Shown: positions 1-8,401 of the stretch, one piece after another
Numbering within the stretch: the stretch's first letter is position 1
Layout of the letters: each line of letters opens with the position of its first letter
DNA from: an uncultured Bacteroidales bacterium
GTDB lineage: Bacteria > Bacteroidota > Bacteroidia > Bacteroidales > FEN-979
Reading direction: 5' to 3'
Assembly (NCBI GenBank): GCA_903837605.1
Contig: CAILVF010000005.1
Location: 1 to 57,897 of the forward strand
Length of the DNA: 57,897 nucleotides
The notes under the pieces: model-generated
Database searches by the model: none
What the model saw: the letters and a program-made list of their open reading frames with translations, nothing else
What the model was told of the DNA's origin: nothing
Position numbers and translations under genes: made by a program

Positions 1-87
1 CCGCTCCCGGTTCCCGGCTCCCCGCTCCCCGCTCCCGGCTCCCCGCTCCCCGCTCCCGGCTCCCGGCTCCCCGCTCCCGGCTCCCGG
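1..87 (+). repeat. Heptamer array inside recJ
   Basis: Units of seven bases of the form GCTCCCG/GCTCCCC are tandemly repeated, touch the window edge and stay in frame with recJ. Both strands of this heptamer are free of stop codons. The total array length cannot be known because it continues beyond base 1. Confidence 0.9.
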
Positions 88-999
88 CTATGCTACGACA
101 AAGAACTCACTATCACCGACCTGGTGTTTACTCTTGGGCCGAGGATCAATGCCGCGGGCCGTATCGAGAGCGGGAACAATTCGGTGAAGCTGCTGATCTC
201 GGCGAGCCTGGATGACGCGAGGGCGGTGGCCGAGCAGATCAACAATTACAATATAGAACGCAAGAACCTCGATGCGGTGGCTACGCACGAGGCGATCGAA
301 ATGATAAGCCGGGATGAAAAATTGCGGAATGCCAAATCAACGGTGATCTATCATCCCGACTGGCATAAAGGCGTAATAGGAATCGTGGCTTCGAGGCTTA
401 CCGAAACGTTTTACAGGCCTACGATAGTGCTGACTTCGTCGAACGGGCTTATCACCGGATCGGCGCGCTCGGTGAAAGATTTTGATATTTACGAGGCGGT
501 GGATGCATGCAATGATTTGCTGGAACATTTCGGCGGACATAAATATGCGGCGGGACTTTCGCTGAAACCCGAAAATCTTGTGGCTTTCCAGGAAAAGTTC
601 GAAGAGATCGTGGCCGAAAAGATGAAAGTCGTTGAATTTAAGCCTGAACTGGATATCGATCTGGTGCTTCCACTGAGCACGGTGAATTCCCGCTTTTACA
701 ATATTCTCAAGCAGTTTGCGCCTTTTGGTCCGGGCAACATGCCGCCCCTTTTCGAGACCGACGGGGTGGTTAATGCCGGGGGATCAAAACTCGTGGGGAA
801 AAACCATATCCGCCTTACCGTGGTGCATCCCGAAATTTCAGGCGGCCCCTGCTCAGCAATTGCCTTCCAGCAAGGCGATCATTTCCACCTGATCGACAAA
901 GGGATCCCTTTTGACATCTGCTACCATCTCGAAGAAAACGAATGGAACGGCAATGTTTCCCTCCAGCTGAATGTGAAGGACATCAGGTTCGCGGTGTGA
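1..999 (+). CDS. recJ: RecJ single-stranded-DNA exonuclease, C-terminal part (5' end outside window)
   Basis: Cytoplasmic 5'-3' exonuclease for single-stranded DNA in recombination and mismatch repair. The visible part starts just before the conserved LGPRINAAGRI motif (from about base 130), continues into the DHHA1 domain with FGGHKYAAGLSL (about 529-567), and ends with the OB-like C-terminal domain. The frame is open to base 1. The first 29 codons are a heptamer repeat array encoding the heptapeptide PLPAPGS over and over, which runs straight into the RecJ sequence LCYDKELTITDLV. I infer an in-frame repeat insertion before the PRINAAGR motif rather than a new start. A GTG at 124 would cut into the conserved domain and is rejected. 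The gene converges on pfkA. Confidence 0.9.
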   Translation, partial: PLPVPGSPLPAPGSPLPAPGSRLPAPGSRLCYDKELTITDLVFTLGPRINAAGRIESGNNSVKLLISASLDDARAVAEQINNYNIERKNLDAVATHEAIEMISRDEKLRNAKSTVIYHPDWHKGVIGIVASRLTETFYRPTIVLTSSNGLITGSARSVKDFDIYEAVDACNDLLEHFGGHKYAAGLSLKPENLVAFQEKFEEIVAEKMKVVEFKPELDIDLVLPLSTVNSRFYNILKQFAPFGPGNMPPLFETDGVVNAGGSKLVGKNHIRLTVVHPEISGGPCSAIAFQQGDHFHLIDKGIPFDICYHLEENEWNGNVSLQLNVKDIRFAV

Positions 1000-1001
1000 T
1001 C

Positions 1002-1071
1002 GGTGACTGGTGACTGGTGTCCCGTTTCCCGTTTCCCGTTTCCCGTTTCCCGTTTCCCGTTTCCCGTTTCA
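1002..1071. repeat. Heptamer array between recJ and pfkA
   Basis: Two GGTGACT units begin two bases after the recJ stop codon. They change into about six CGTTTCC units that run into the pfkA stop codon (TGA on the minus strand, 1069-1071). The whole gap between these convergent genes is therefore repeat sequence. Confidence 0.92.
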
Positions 1072-2091
1072 GCACCCCCCGCTGCCGAAGCAGATATCCA
1101 TTTTGCGGGCTTTTTCAACGAGCGGGTCGTTGGCAGGGACGAGGCGCAGCTTGCCTCCCACGTCTTTGAGCGATACCGAGGTCACGTCATTTCCTTTGAG
1201 GGAAACCATGCGGCCGAATTTCTTGGCGGCGATGAGTTCAACGGCATAAGCTCCGTATCTTGTAGCAAGCACGCGGTCCATAGGGGAGGGCGTGCCTCCG
1301 CGCTGTATGTAACCGAGTATGGTTTCGCGGGTCTCGAGGCCGGTGAGTTCTTTGATGCTGTTGCCGATGTACTGGGCTGCCGACTGTTCCTTGGGCCTGG
1401 GGATGCCTTCGGCGACGACCACGATGGAATATGGTTTTTTATTGATGGCGCGTTTTTTGAGGCATTTTGCCACGGTTTCGATCTTGTATTCTATTTCGGG
1501 TATGAGGATGACATCTCCCCCGCCTGCAATGCCTGAGTATAAGGCAAGCCAGCCTGCATGATGACCCATCACTTCGATGACCATAATGCGTTTGTGGCTG
1601 TTTGCGGTGCTGTGAAGGCGGTCGATAGCTTCGGTCGCGATCCATACGGCAGAGTCAAAACCGAAAGTGACATCCGTGCCAAACACATCATTATCAATGG
1701 TTTTAGGGATGCCTATCACGTTGAGGCCTTCTTCGGCAAGCAGGGCTGCAGTGCGTTGGGTGCCGTTCCCGCCAATACATACGAGAGCGTCGAGCCCGAG
1801 TTCATTATAATGTTTGCGGATGAGTTTTGGCTTGTCGATGGTGTTGAAAGTGGCCGACTTCTTGAACGGGTTCTCGCGTGAGGTTCCCAGGATCGTGCCA
1901 CCCACGGTAAGTATGCCCGATAACTGGTTCTCGTCGAGCACGGTATATTCCTGGTTTATCAGTCCGAGGAAACCTGCCGAAATCCCAATGACTTCCATCC
2001 CGTATTCCAGGATTGCAGTCTTTCCCACACCGCGGATCGCCGCGTTGATACCCGGGCAATCACCACCTGCAGTAAGTATACCTATTTTCAT
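1069..2091 (-). CDS. pfkA: 6-phosphofructokinase
   Basis: Phosphorylates fructose 6-phosphate to fructose 1,6-bisphosphate in glycolysis; cytoplasmic. The 340 residues fit the bacterial PFK length. Visible motifs are the N-terminal phosphate-binding ILTAGGDCPG (5-14), GGNGT (107-111) and PKTIDND (129-135). In the family, glycine at the GGxG position goes with ATP use, while lysine in PKTIDND is typical of pyrophosphate-dependent enzymes. The combination occurs in the mixed-type group III, some of which use ATP, so the phosphoryl donor is not settled by sequence. ATG at 2091 fits the family N-terminus exactly. The stop codon lies at the edge of the heptamer array shared with recJ. Confidence 0.93.
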   Translation of the reverse strand: MKIGILTAGGDCPGINAAIRGVGKTAILEYGMEVIGISAGFLGLINQEYTVLDENQLSGILTVGGTILGTSRENPFKKSATFNTIDKPKLIRKHYNELGLDALVCIGGNGTQRTAALLAEEGLNVIGIPKTIDNDVFGTDVTFGFDSAVWIATEAIDRLHSTANSHKRIMVIEVMGHHAGWLALYSGIAGGGDVILIPEIEYKIETVAKCLKKRAINKKPYSIVVVAEGIPRPKEQSAAQYIGNSIKELTGLETRETILGYIQRGGTPSPMDRVLATRYGAYAVELIAAKKFGRMVSLKGNDVTSVSLKDVGGKLRLVPANDPLVEKARKMDICFGSGGC

Positions 2092-2128
2092 GTTTTAGAT
2101 ATTTGGCTTTGCTGCGCTCAGCCGGTTT

Positions 2129-2270
2129 CTGGACAACTGGGTTAGCAGCTTCGCTGGGATTACAGGATAACTAGACAAGCAGCTTCGCTGCGATAACTGG
2201 ATATCCAGCTCTCCAGTCATCCAGCTATCCAGTTATCCAGTCATCCAGCTATCCAGCTCTCCAGTCATCT
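2129..2270 (-). repeat. Octamer array with hairpins, behind the coiled-coil gene
   Basis: Octamers of the ATGACTGG/ATAGCTGG type begin about two bases after the stop codon of the minus-strand gene at 2271, in sense orientation. They switch to the complementary strand at a GGATATCC palindrome and are followed by two hairpins of the form GCAGCnnnnGCTGC. If transcribed, the sense and antisense arms could pair. The array fills most of the gap between this gene and pfkA. Confidence 0.88.
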
Positions 2271-3170
2271 TTATTTTAATTCAAAACTCCCTTCGCCTAT
2301 CTCCTTATCATCTGTAAACACGCTGATGATGTATTTCCCTTTCATGGCGGGGACGTCGTTGTCTTTTTTATTCCAGACTACAGTGAGGTTCTGGGCTTTT
2401 CCTGTGTAATTGACGTCTTCACGGATAGAATAGGGAAGCGATTGCCCGTTGAAGGTGAATACATCGTATTTTGTCTTCTGCACCACTACGTTATCGGGGC
2501 GCTGTATCCTTACATAGATGGAGCGTTTACCGGCGGGGACCAGGGGATTTTCACCCAGGGTAAAGCTTACTTTAAGGCGTTCGGTACGCGATGCCTTGTC
2601 TGTCACGGTTTCCTTGCCTCCTCCTTTGACTTTCCATGCCGATGCGGTCACGTCATAAGCTTTGATATAAGCCGCCTGGTTCATCTTTTCTTTCAGGTCT
2701 TCCTTATCCTTTATGAGGGTCTGGTTGCGGTTTTTCTCAGTACGCACTTCAGCTCTCACTTTTTCGTTCTCGGCTGTGAGTTCGCGGTTCACCGTATAAA
2801 GCGAGTCCATCTGGCGGATGTAGCCCTGGGCTACGGTTTGGAGCATTGCCAGCTTTTTGCGCACTTTGTCGTATTCCCACTGGGTGTCGAGCAGCTTTTT
2901 GATCTCGACGGCGTTAGCAAGGATCAGGCTGTCTTTAGCTTTCAGGCTGTCGCTCAATGCGCCGTATTCGACCTTGATCTTGTTGTGCTCTACAACCACC
3001 GAATCGAGTTCATGCTGGAGTTCGTTCTTCTCGGTCTCTTTCTCGTGAACGAGTTTCAGCAGCTGCGATCTCTGGATAAACAACCAGAATGCAAGCACAA
3101 GGATAAGTATCCCGAGTATTGCGAGATACAATTTGTACTTCCGGGTTCCGCTGGCGTTAGATTCTTCCAT
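2271..3170 (-). CDS. Membrane-anchored coiled-coil protein of unknown function
   Basis: The 299-residue protein has a short cytoplasmic tail, one membrane segment (about residues 13-30) and a long charged coiled coil (about 35-165) rich in E, K and heptad leucines. The C-terminal domain (about 170-299) looks beta-rich and ends in EIGEGSFELK. I recognise no catalytic motif. Similar single-pass coiled-coil proteins are common in Bacteroidales and are usually called hypothetical. By topology, the coiled coil and C-terminal domain would probably lie in the periplasm. It is transcribed in the same direction as pfkA but separated from it by a repeat array, so co-transcription is uncertain. Confidence 0.75.
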   Translation of the reverse strand: MEESNASGTRKYKLYLAILGILILVLAFWLFIQRSQLLKLVHEKETEKNELQHELDSVVVEHNKIKVEYGALSDSLKAKDSLILANAVEIKKLLDTQWEYDKVRKKLAMLQTVAQGYIRQMDSLYTVNRELTAENEKVRAEVRTEKNRNQTLIKDKEDLKEKMNQAAYIKAYDVTASAWKVKGGGKETVTDKASRTERLKVSFTLGENPLVPAGKRSIYVRIQRPDNVVVQKTKYDVFTFNGQSLPYSIREDVNYTGKAQNLTVVWNKKDNDVPAMKGKYIISVFTDDKEIGEGSFELK

Positions 3171-3219
3171 GTCTTAGGATGTTAATTCAATTGTAAATGT
3201 AATAAAAAACAAAATGGTG

Positions 3220-3377
3220 AAACAGCGAAATGGTGAATTTTAGTGAGCGTAGCAAATTACAAAAGCCGCATCAGGTGCAAGGAGCTTTCACAAGGTCAGG
3301 ATAACATTTATGACCGTGCGACGCAGCCACCGTAGCGGCGTTGTAAATTATGCGAGCGATCCACCATTTCGCTGTTT
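3220..3377. mobile_element. Small element with 16-bp inverted ends (MITE-like or composite repeat)
   Basis: AAACAGCGAAATGGTG (3220-3235) is matched perfectly by its reverse complement at 3362-3377. The 126 bases between hold degenerate copies of the 32-bp palindromic family, with GCAGCC and GCGAGCGA cores near 3320-3360. The left end also reads as octamers (AAATGGTG, AAACAGCG, AAATGGTG). There is no coding potential. It could be a non-autonomous transposon or the same arm-core-arm design seen in the octamer arrays. It fills the gap between the flanking minus-strand genes. Confidence 0.6.
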
Positions 3378-3379
3378 AA

Positions 3380-5050
3380 TCAATGCTTATCTGCCGGCGC
3401 CTTGATGACATCTCCATGCTCACGCACAATTTCCTTCAGCCACCAATCCGGGTAACCGGGCTGGGATGGCATTACGGGTACGCCGTAACCATTATCCTTG
3501 AACTTGCCGTTCTCTTCTTTCATGATGTTTCCGTCTTTGTATTTGACGAAGAGGTATTCGCCGAGTTCTTTCCAGCGGGCCACGGTGTTATCGGCGGTAG
3601 TTACACTGTAAGTAGTCAAAAAAGCAATAGCCTTTGCCTTATCGGTCTTGTACATCTCACCGGCTTGTTCGTCTATCCTGGGGGTTTCCTTTGCAAATCT
3701 GGTTTCCAGCTCGCCCTGGACTTTCTGGAGGTCCTTGATCATAAAGCTCCAGCGGGTATAAACCCAGTTGGCTACAAAGTTGAATGTCCAGAAGCCTGAA
3801 GTGCTGCTCCAGTGAAGCATATCGCCGTTGCCGACTGCATAGGACTTAGGTACTTTATTCGTTCCGCAGTAAATGGGATTGAACACGGTAAGGTAGGTAT
3901 CGTCAACACCGAACCAGAAGATCCCCCCGATTGGATCGGGCAGCCAGGAACGGCTCTGGGCTACGAATACGAAGCCGGTCTGCATTGTCGAGGTAGCGCG
4001 TTCGTGAACGTAATTCACCGAATCGACTTTCCAGGTCATGGGCCTCCAGCGGATGGGGCAGGCAAAGGGGCCTCCGCCAATATCGTTGCTCATATCCATT
4101 TTGGTGCCTTCATAATGGTCGCGCATGAGGTTCTGCATTTCCTGGGCCGAGATCTTATGGTCGGGCCTGATATACAAAGGCATGCGGTTGGTGGCATAAC
4201 CCCACTTGCTGTACTGGACCTTGCCCATGGCATAATCCTGGTACTGTCCCATGTCCTTGTTGCAGCGGTTGAACATGGCCCAAACGCGGGCTTCGCAGAA
4301 GCGGGCTCCGCCGAAAGTGACAGGTGCATAAGTATCTGAGAAGCTGAACTCTTCATCCTTGCCGTCGAACCAGCCTTTGGATCTTGCAAACGAGATCACA
4401 TCCGCCGAGTAAATACAATTCTGGGGATCATTTAAAGGGAACTGGGTGATGCGTGCCTGGTTGGCGTGGCCTGAAATACAGCCGTCGGGGATGCGCAATG
4501 CAACCCAAACGGCGCCTTTCTGACCGTCGCCCTTGCTGATCATCTCGAGGATCCATGCTTCTTTCGCATCGGAAATGCTGAACGATTCGCCTTCAGATGC
4601 ATAGCCATAGGCAGCTACGAGGTCGCCAAAGACCTTGATCGCCTCCCGGGCGGTCTTCGAACGCTGCAGTCCGACGTAAATAAGCGTGCCGTAGTCTACA
4701 ACTGCATCTTTCTGATGCTGAAGCTCTTCGCGTCCGCCGAAAGTAGTTTCGCCAATAGCGACCTGGTGTTCGTTCATATTTCCGATCACCTGGTAGGTAT
4801 GTTTGATCTGGGGTATCTTGCCAAGGGGCTTCTGGGTATCCCATTCGATGACATTATACATAGCACCGGCGGGCCAGTCTTTGGCAGGCCAGAAATAAAG
4901 TTCTCCGTAAAGCTGGTGTGAATCAGCCGAATACGAGATCATCACCGATCCGTCGGTGGATGCTCCTTTGGTGACGATGAAGTTGGTGCAGGGTTTCGCC
5001 TGGAATGCGATTAGCATGACAAGTGAAGTTAAAATCAGGGTTTTGCGCAT
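3380..5050 (-). CDS. Secreted C69-family dipeptidase (PepD-like)
   Basis: N-terminal-nucleophile hydrolase of peptidase family C69, expected to cut dipeptides in the periplasm or outside the cell. The 556 residues start with a signal peptide whose end lies just before KPCTNFIVTKGASTDGS. Cys21 in that motif is the predicted nucleophile, exposed on processing. The following GNMNEHQVAIGETTFGGRE is the usual family signature. Length is normal for the Bacteroidales members. The gene stands alone, with repeat-filled gaps on both sides. No TAnnTTTG box was found upstream. Confidence 0.88.
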   Translation of the reverse strand: MRKTLILTSLVMLIAFQAKPCTNFIVTKGASTDGSVMISYSADSHQLYGELYFWPAKDWPAGAMYNVIEWDTQKPLGKIPQIKHTYQVIGNMNEHQVAIGETTFGGREELQHQKDAVVDYGTLIYVGLQRSKTAREAIKVFGDLVAAYGYASEGESFSISDAKEAWILEMISKGDGQKGAVWVALRIPDGCISGHANQARITQFPLNDPQNCIYSADVISFARSKGWFDGKDEEFSFSDTYAPVTFGGARFCEARVWAMFNRCNKDMGQYQDYAMGKVQYSKWGYATNRMPLYIRPDHKISAQEMQNLMRDHYEGTKMDMSNDIGGGPFACPIRWRPMTWKVDSVNYVHERATSTMQTGFVFVAQSRSWLPDPIGGIFWFGVDDTYLTVFNPIYCGTNKVPKSYAVGNGDMLHWSSTSGFWTFNFVANWVYTRWSFMIKDLQKVQGELETRFAKETPRIDEQAGEMYKTDKAKAIAFLTTYSVTTADNTVARWKELGEYLFVKYKDGNIMKEENGKFKDNGYGVPVMPSQPGYPDWWLKEIVREHGDVIKAPADKH

Positions 5051-5099
5051 ATGTGTGTGTTTTATGTTATTATGGTTATAGTCGTGATGAATGCACAGA

Positions 5100-5295
5100 A
5101 AGTTATTTCACAAGCCGCATGTCTTGAGCAAGCATTTTGCAAAAGCTCCGTCAGTGACGCTGAGCGAGTAATTTATACAAGCCGCCTTGGGTGTAGCGAA
5201 GCAAACCCCAGCGGCGGTATAAAGTTACAAGCGAAAGCGGACCTGTCCAGCTATGCAAAGATGCACGCGAAAGCATGTTCATCACGAATTTGCTA
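5100..5295. repeat. Cluster of 32-bp-family palindromic repeats in a gene-free gap
   Basis: The gap 5051-5385 has no gene. It contains several diverged copies of the GC-rich palindromic family. The best copy (5182-5218) begins CCGCCTTGGGTG, ends CCCCAGCGGCGGT and forms an imperfect stem-loop. The same 37 bases recur with one mismatch inside murF-alr (15707-15743). Short ORFs crossing this gap are repeat translations. Confidence 0.85.
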
Positions 5296-5358
5296 ACGGC
5301 AAAATTAAACATTCCCGACAAACTGGCAAGCCCCTGATCAAAGTACGGCAATTATACG

Positions 5359-5366
5359 TATCTTTG
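5359..5366 (+). promoter_or_regulatory. Bacteroidota -7 box TATCTTTG
   Basis: TATCTTTG matches the TAnnTTTG consensus of the Bacteroidota primary sigma factor and lies 19 bases before the ATG of the outer-membrane protein gene at 5386. I see no convincing -33 TTTG at the expected spacing. Confidence 0.5.
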
Positions 5367-5385
5367 CATTGATATTCTACATTGA

Positions 5386-6159
5386 ATGAATCGATTGAAG
5401 TATTTCCTTCTCCTGCTGATGGCATTGTTCATAGTGATGCCGGACCAGCTTTTTTCGCAGGAAAAGAAAAAGGAAAAAAAACCAAGGGAGAAAGATTTTC
5501 TTTCGCTGGAGTTCGGGATTAACTATTCGTTTGTGCTTGGAAGCTACGGGCAAACCGATAAAAATACGCAGAAGTCGGGGTACGCCCAGAATGGATGGGT
5601 TGGGCAGCTTGGGCTTAACTGGCTGGGAAAGAGAGGATGGGGACTGGGTTTCCAGTTCGACGTCCAGCATAACGGATACAAGGATACGGCACAGTATATC
5701 AATCCGGTGGGCACGCAGTACAAGCTCGGTAACGGGGGCTGGACGAATCTTTATGTGATGGCGGGGCCTGTTCTGATCAAAGATATCGGGAAGTGGGAGG
5801 TCAATGCCAAGGCAATGTTCGGCCTTATCATCGCACAATCGTCGAATTTTAATGTGCAGAATCCTATAGACCAGTCGAATGTATCGATGAACGCCACGGG
5901 GTTCGGTTACGGGGTTTCATTTGCTGCCGGTTACCGTTTCGACTCCCACTGGGGGCTGGACCTTAACCTGGGTTATCTCGGGGGGACCCCGAAAGCGACG
6001 AAATCTTACGGGGCTGAGATCGTATCATACCAGGAATACAAGGATCCCAATACGGGGACTATCTATTACATACCGGTTTATTCGGCCCCAACAAAATATG
6101 AGATCAAAAGAACCGTTTCTACTATAAACGGAGGAATAGGGGTGATATACCACTTCTAG
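5386..6159 (+). CDS. Outer-membrane beta-barrel protein of unknown function
   Basis: The 257-residue protein has a signal peptide (about 1-25, ending near LFSQ), a short lysine-rich stretch, and then alternating amphipathic strands rich in Gly, Tyr and Trp. It ends GGIGVIYHF, with the terminal aromatic residue typical of barrel proteins. This matches small 8- to 10-strand outer-membrane barrels common in Bacteroidota; the specific function is unknown. The start is supported by the TATCTTTG box 19 bases upstream. An octamer array begins at the stop codon. Confidence 0.78.
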   Translation: MNRLKYFLLLLMALFIVMPDQLFSQEKKKEKKPREKDFLSLEFGINYSFVLGSYGQTDKNTQKSGYAQNGWVGQLGLNWLGKRGWGLGFQFDVQHNGYKDTAQYINPVGTQYKLGNGGWTNLYVMAGPVLIKDIGKWEVNAKAMFGLIIAQSSNFNVQNPIDQSNVSMNATGFGYGVSFAAGYRFDSHWGLDLNLGYLGGTPKATKSYGAEIVSYQEYKDPNTGTIYYIPVYSAPTKYEIKRTVSTINGGIGVIYHF

Positions 6160-6214
6160 ATAGCTGGATAGCTGGATAGCTGGACATCTGGATGAGCGCA
6201 AAGCGCTTTATCCT
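6158..6214 (+). repeat. Octamer array at the stop of the 5386 gene
   Basis: ATAGCTGG units start within the TAG stop codon and end in an AGCGC-AAA-GCGCT hairpin. The array is in sense orientation relative to the gene it follows. Confidence 0.88.
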
Positions 6215-6231
6215 GAATTAAAAAAAAGAAA

Positions 6232-7338
6232 ATGCAACAACTAAAAATAGGTAACCTGGTCATCCAGGTTCCGATCATACAGGGGGGAATGGGTGTGGGA
6301 GTTTCGCTGAACGGACTTGCAGTCGCGGTGGCGAACGAAGGAGGGGTCGGCGTGATCTCCAGCGCCGGGCTTGGATTGCTTTACCGTAATCTTTCAAGGG
6401 ATTTCCTGGAAGCCAGCATACTTGGTTTAAAGGAGGAACTGCGGATTGCGCGGGAGAAAACAAAAGGCATTATCGGCGTGAACGTGATGGTTGCCATGAC
6501 GAATTTTGCCGATATGGTGAAGACCTCGATAAAGGAGAAAGCCGATATTTTATTCTGCGGGGCCGGATTGCCTTTGGACTTACCTTCCTTCCTGACGGCC
6601 GGAAGCAAGACAAAGCTCGTGCCTATCGTTTCTTCGGGACGGGCTGCAAAGCTGATCTGTTCAAAATGGATTTCCACTTACAAATATATTCCTGATGCCT
6701 TCGTGGTGGAAGGCCCTAAAGCCGGCGGCCACCTGGGTTTCAAGCAGGAGCAGATCGCCGATGAGGATTACAGGCTGTGCAAGCTCGTGAGCGATGTTCA
6801 GCATGAGGTGAGGGAAGTAGAGAAAGAACATAACTGCAAGATCCCCGTAATCGCGGCCGGAGGGATCTATACCGGGAGCGATATCTATGATATCATGGAA
6901 TGCGGGGCCGACGGCGTTCAGATGGCGACCCGTTTTGTCACGACCAATGAATGCGACGCATCCGAGGCTTTCAAGCAAACCTATATCGACGCAAAGGAAA
7001 AAGACATAGAGATCATCAAGAGCCCTGTTGGGATGCCGGGGCGCGCTATCGTGAATTCCTTTATCGATAAAGTGAGGGCCGGCAAGAAGCATCCTTTCTC
7101 CTGTCCGTTCAAATGCATCAAGACCTGCGAAATAAGCAGCAGTCCTTACTGCATCATCACCGCATTGTTCAATGCGTTTAAAGGTAATTTTGAAGGCGGA
7201 TATGCTTTTGCCGGGACCAATGCATTCAGGGCAACAAAGATCTCGAGCGTGAAGGAGATCTTCGACGAACTGGTCGCCGAGTTTAACAAGAAAGTAGAGG
7301 AGTTAAATAGAAAGAAGGATGAATTGTTGAAGAGATAA
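6232..7338 (+). CDS. Nitronate monooxygenase / FabK-like FMN oxidoreductase
   Basis: TIM-barrel flavoprotein of the 2-nitropropane dioxygenase family. Members either oxidise alkyl nitronates or, as FabK, reduce enoyl-ACP. Visible motifs are PIIQGGMGVGVS at the N-terminus, a glycine-rich GGVGVISSAG, VEGPKAGGHLG in the middle, and the FMN phosphate-binding AAGGIYTGSDI followed by GADGVQMATRFV. A cysteine cluster (FSCPFKCIKTCEISSSPYC, about 287-305) is a feature of the long Bacteroidota/Firmicutes versions. The 368 residues and cytoplasmic location are normal. Substrate cannot be told from sequence. Confidence 0.88.
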   Translation: MQQLKIGNLVIQVPIIQGGMGVGVSLNGLAVAVANEGGVGVISSAGLGLLYRNLSRDFLEASILGLKEELRIAREKTKGIIGVNVMVAMTNFADMVKTSIKEKADILFCGAGLPLDLPSFLTAGSKTKLVPIVSSGRAAKLICSKWISTYKYIPDAFVVEGPKAGGHLGFKQEQIADEDYRLCKLVSDVQHEVREVEKEHNCKIPVIAAGGIYTGSDIYDIMECGADGVQMATRFVTTNECDASEAFKQTYIDAKEKDIEIIKSPVGMPGRAIVNSFIDKVRAGKKHPFSCPFKCIKTCEISSSPYCIITALFNAFKGNFEGGYAFAGTNAFRATKISSVKEIFDELVAEFNKKVEELNRKKDELLKR

Positions 7339-7450
7339 AGCTGCTTCGCAGCCGATAACTGGTCATGGCGCTTCGCAGCCGATAACTAGATATCCAGATA
7401 CCCAGTTATCCAGCTATCCAGTCATCCAGTCATCCAGCTATCCAGTCATC
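7339..7450 (+). repeat. Hairpin plus octamer array behind the 6232 gene
   Basis: Immediately after the stop codon come two copies of a GC-rich hairpin (GCTTCGCAGC) each followed by GATAACT. A GATATCC switch and about nine octamers of the CCAGTTAT/CCAGTCAT type follow and run to within 13 bases of the next ATG. Confidence 0.88.
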
Positions 7451-7462
7451 AAACCAATACTT

Positions 7463-8230
7463 ATGCTGAAAAAATTACTTGTCTTACTTGCCGCGCTGAT
7501 TCTTGGGGGAACGGCATCCGCCCAGGTCAACTTAAAAGATACAACCATTGGGATGGCGATGTTTTACGCCACGTATTCCTACCAGTTCCCGGGGGGCGGG
7601 CTCGCCAAACTGTATGGGGGAAATTCCAGTATCGGAGGCGGGTTCCAGTATAAGCTCCGTTCGAACTGGGTGATCGGGGCCGAAGGTAATTTCCTGTTCG
7701 GGGGCACGATAAAAAATTCAGATTCCCTTATTAAAATGATCGCCGATGACCAGGGACTGATCATCGACGAAAATGGCTATATGGCCGGGATCAATTACTA
7801 TGAGCGGGGCTGGAGTGTTTACGGAAAATTCGGGAAGATCTTTCCCATGTATCCCACCCTGGCGCCGAACCGCAACTGCGGACTAACCGTGATGCTGGGC
7901 GGAGGGTATATCCAGGACCATATCAAGATCCATAATCCCGACGGCACCACGCCCCAGATCAACGACGATTACGGCAAAGGCTACGACCGCCTGAACAGCG
8001 GTATTGCGGTGACTGCTTCGTTGGGTTACCTGTTTATGAGCAATTCGAGGCTGCTCAATTTTTATGCCGGTTTCGAATTCATCCAGGCCTGGACCAAGAG
8101 CCGGCGCCAGTATGATTTTGACCTCCAGGCCTACGACAACACCAAATATTCAAGCCAGTTCTATGGCCTTAAAGTGAGCTGGTTCGTTCCCATCTATGCC
8201 CGCAAGCCGAAGGATTTTTACTACTATTAG
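7463..8230 (+). CDS. Predicted outer-membrane protein of unknown function
   Basis: The 255-residue protein has a clear signal peptide (about 1-20, cut after TASA). The rest is rich in Gly, Tyr and aromatic residues with alternating hydrophobic positions, consistent with a beta-barrel. It resembles conserved Bacteroidales proteins of unknown function, and I cannot assign a substrate. The ATG lies just after an octamer array, which may contain its leader. A second array begins at the stop codon. Confidence 0.72.
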   Translation: MLKKLLVLLAALILGGTASAQVNLKDTTIGMAMFYATYSYQFPGGGLAKLYGGNSSIGGGFQYKLRSNWVIGAEGNFLFGGTIKNSDSLIKMIADDQGLIIDENGYMAGINYYERGWSVYGKFGKIFPMYPTLAPNRNCGLTVMLGGGYIQDHIKIHNPDGTTPQINDDYGKGYDRLNSGIAVTASLGYLFMSNSRLLNFYAGFEFIQAWTKSRRQYDFDLQAYDNTKYSSQFYGLKVSWFVPIYARKPKDFYYY

Positions 8231-8370
8231 AGATTACTGGATAACTGGGTGACTGGGTGACTGGATAACTGGGTGACTGGATAACTGGGTGACTGGATAA
8301 CTGGGTGACTGGGTAACTAGGTGACTGGGTGACTGGGTGACTGGATAACTGGGTGACTGGGTGGCTGGAT
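8231..8370 (+). repeat. Long octamer array behind the 7463 gene
   Basis: About sixteen octamers alternating GGATAACT and GGGTGACT start at the stop codon in sense orientation. No antisense arm is seen. The array ends in the gap before the convergent toxin remnant. Confidence 0.92.
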
Positions 8371-8401
8371 TGCTAGCATCCTGCACCCAGTATCCCGATC
8401 A

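Noticed and set aside
921..1536. ORFs on both strands over the recJ/pfkA junction, with repeated GNGKRETG or VSRFPFP peptides
   Set aside because: They are translations of the heptamer array, which is open in every frame, plus shadow frames of pfkA.
5151..5351. 66-codon ORF in the gap before 5386
   Set aside because: It runs through palindromic repeats and has no supporting features.
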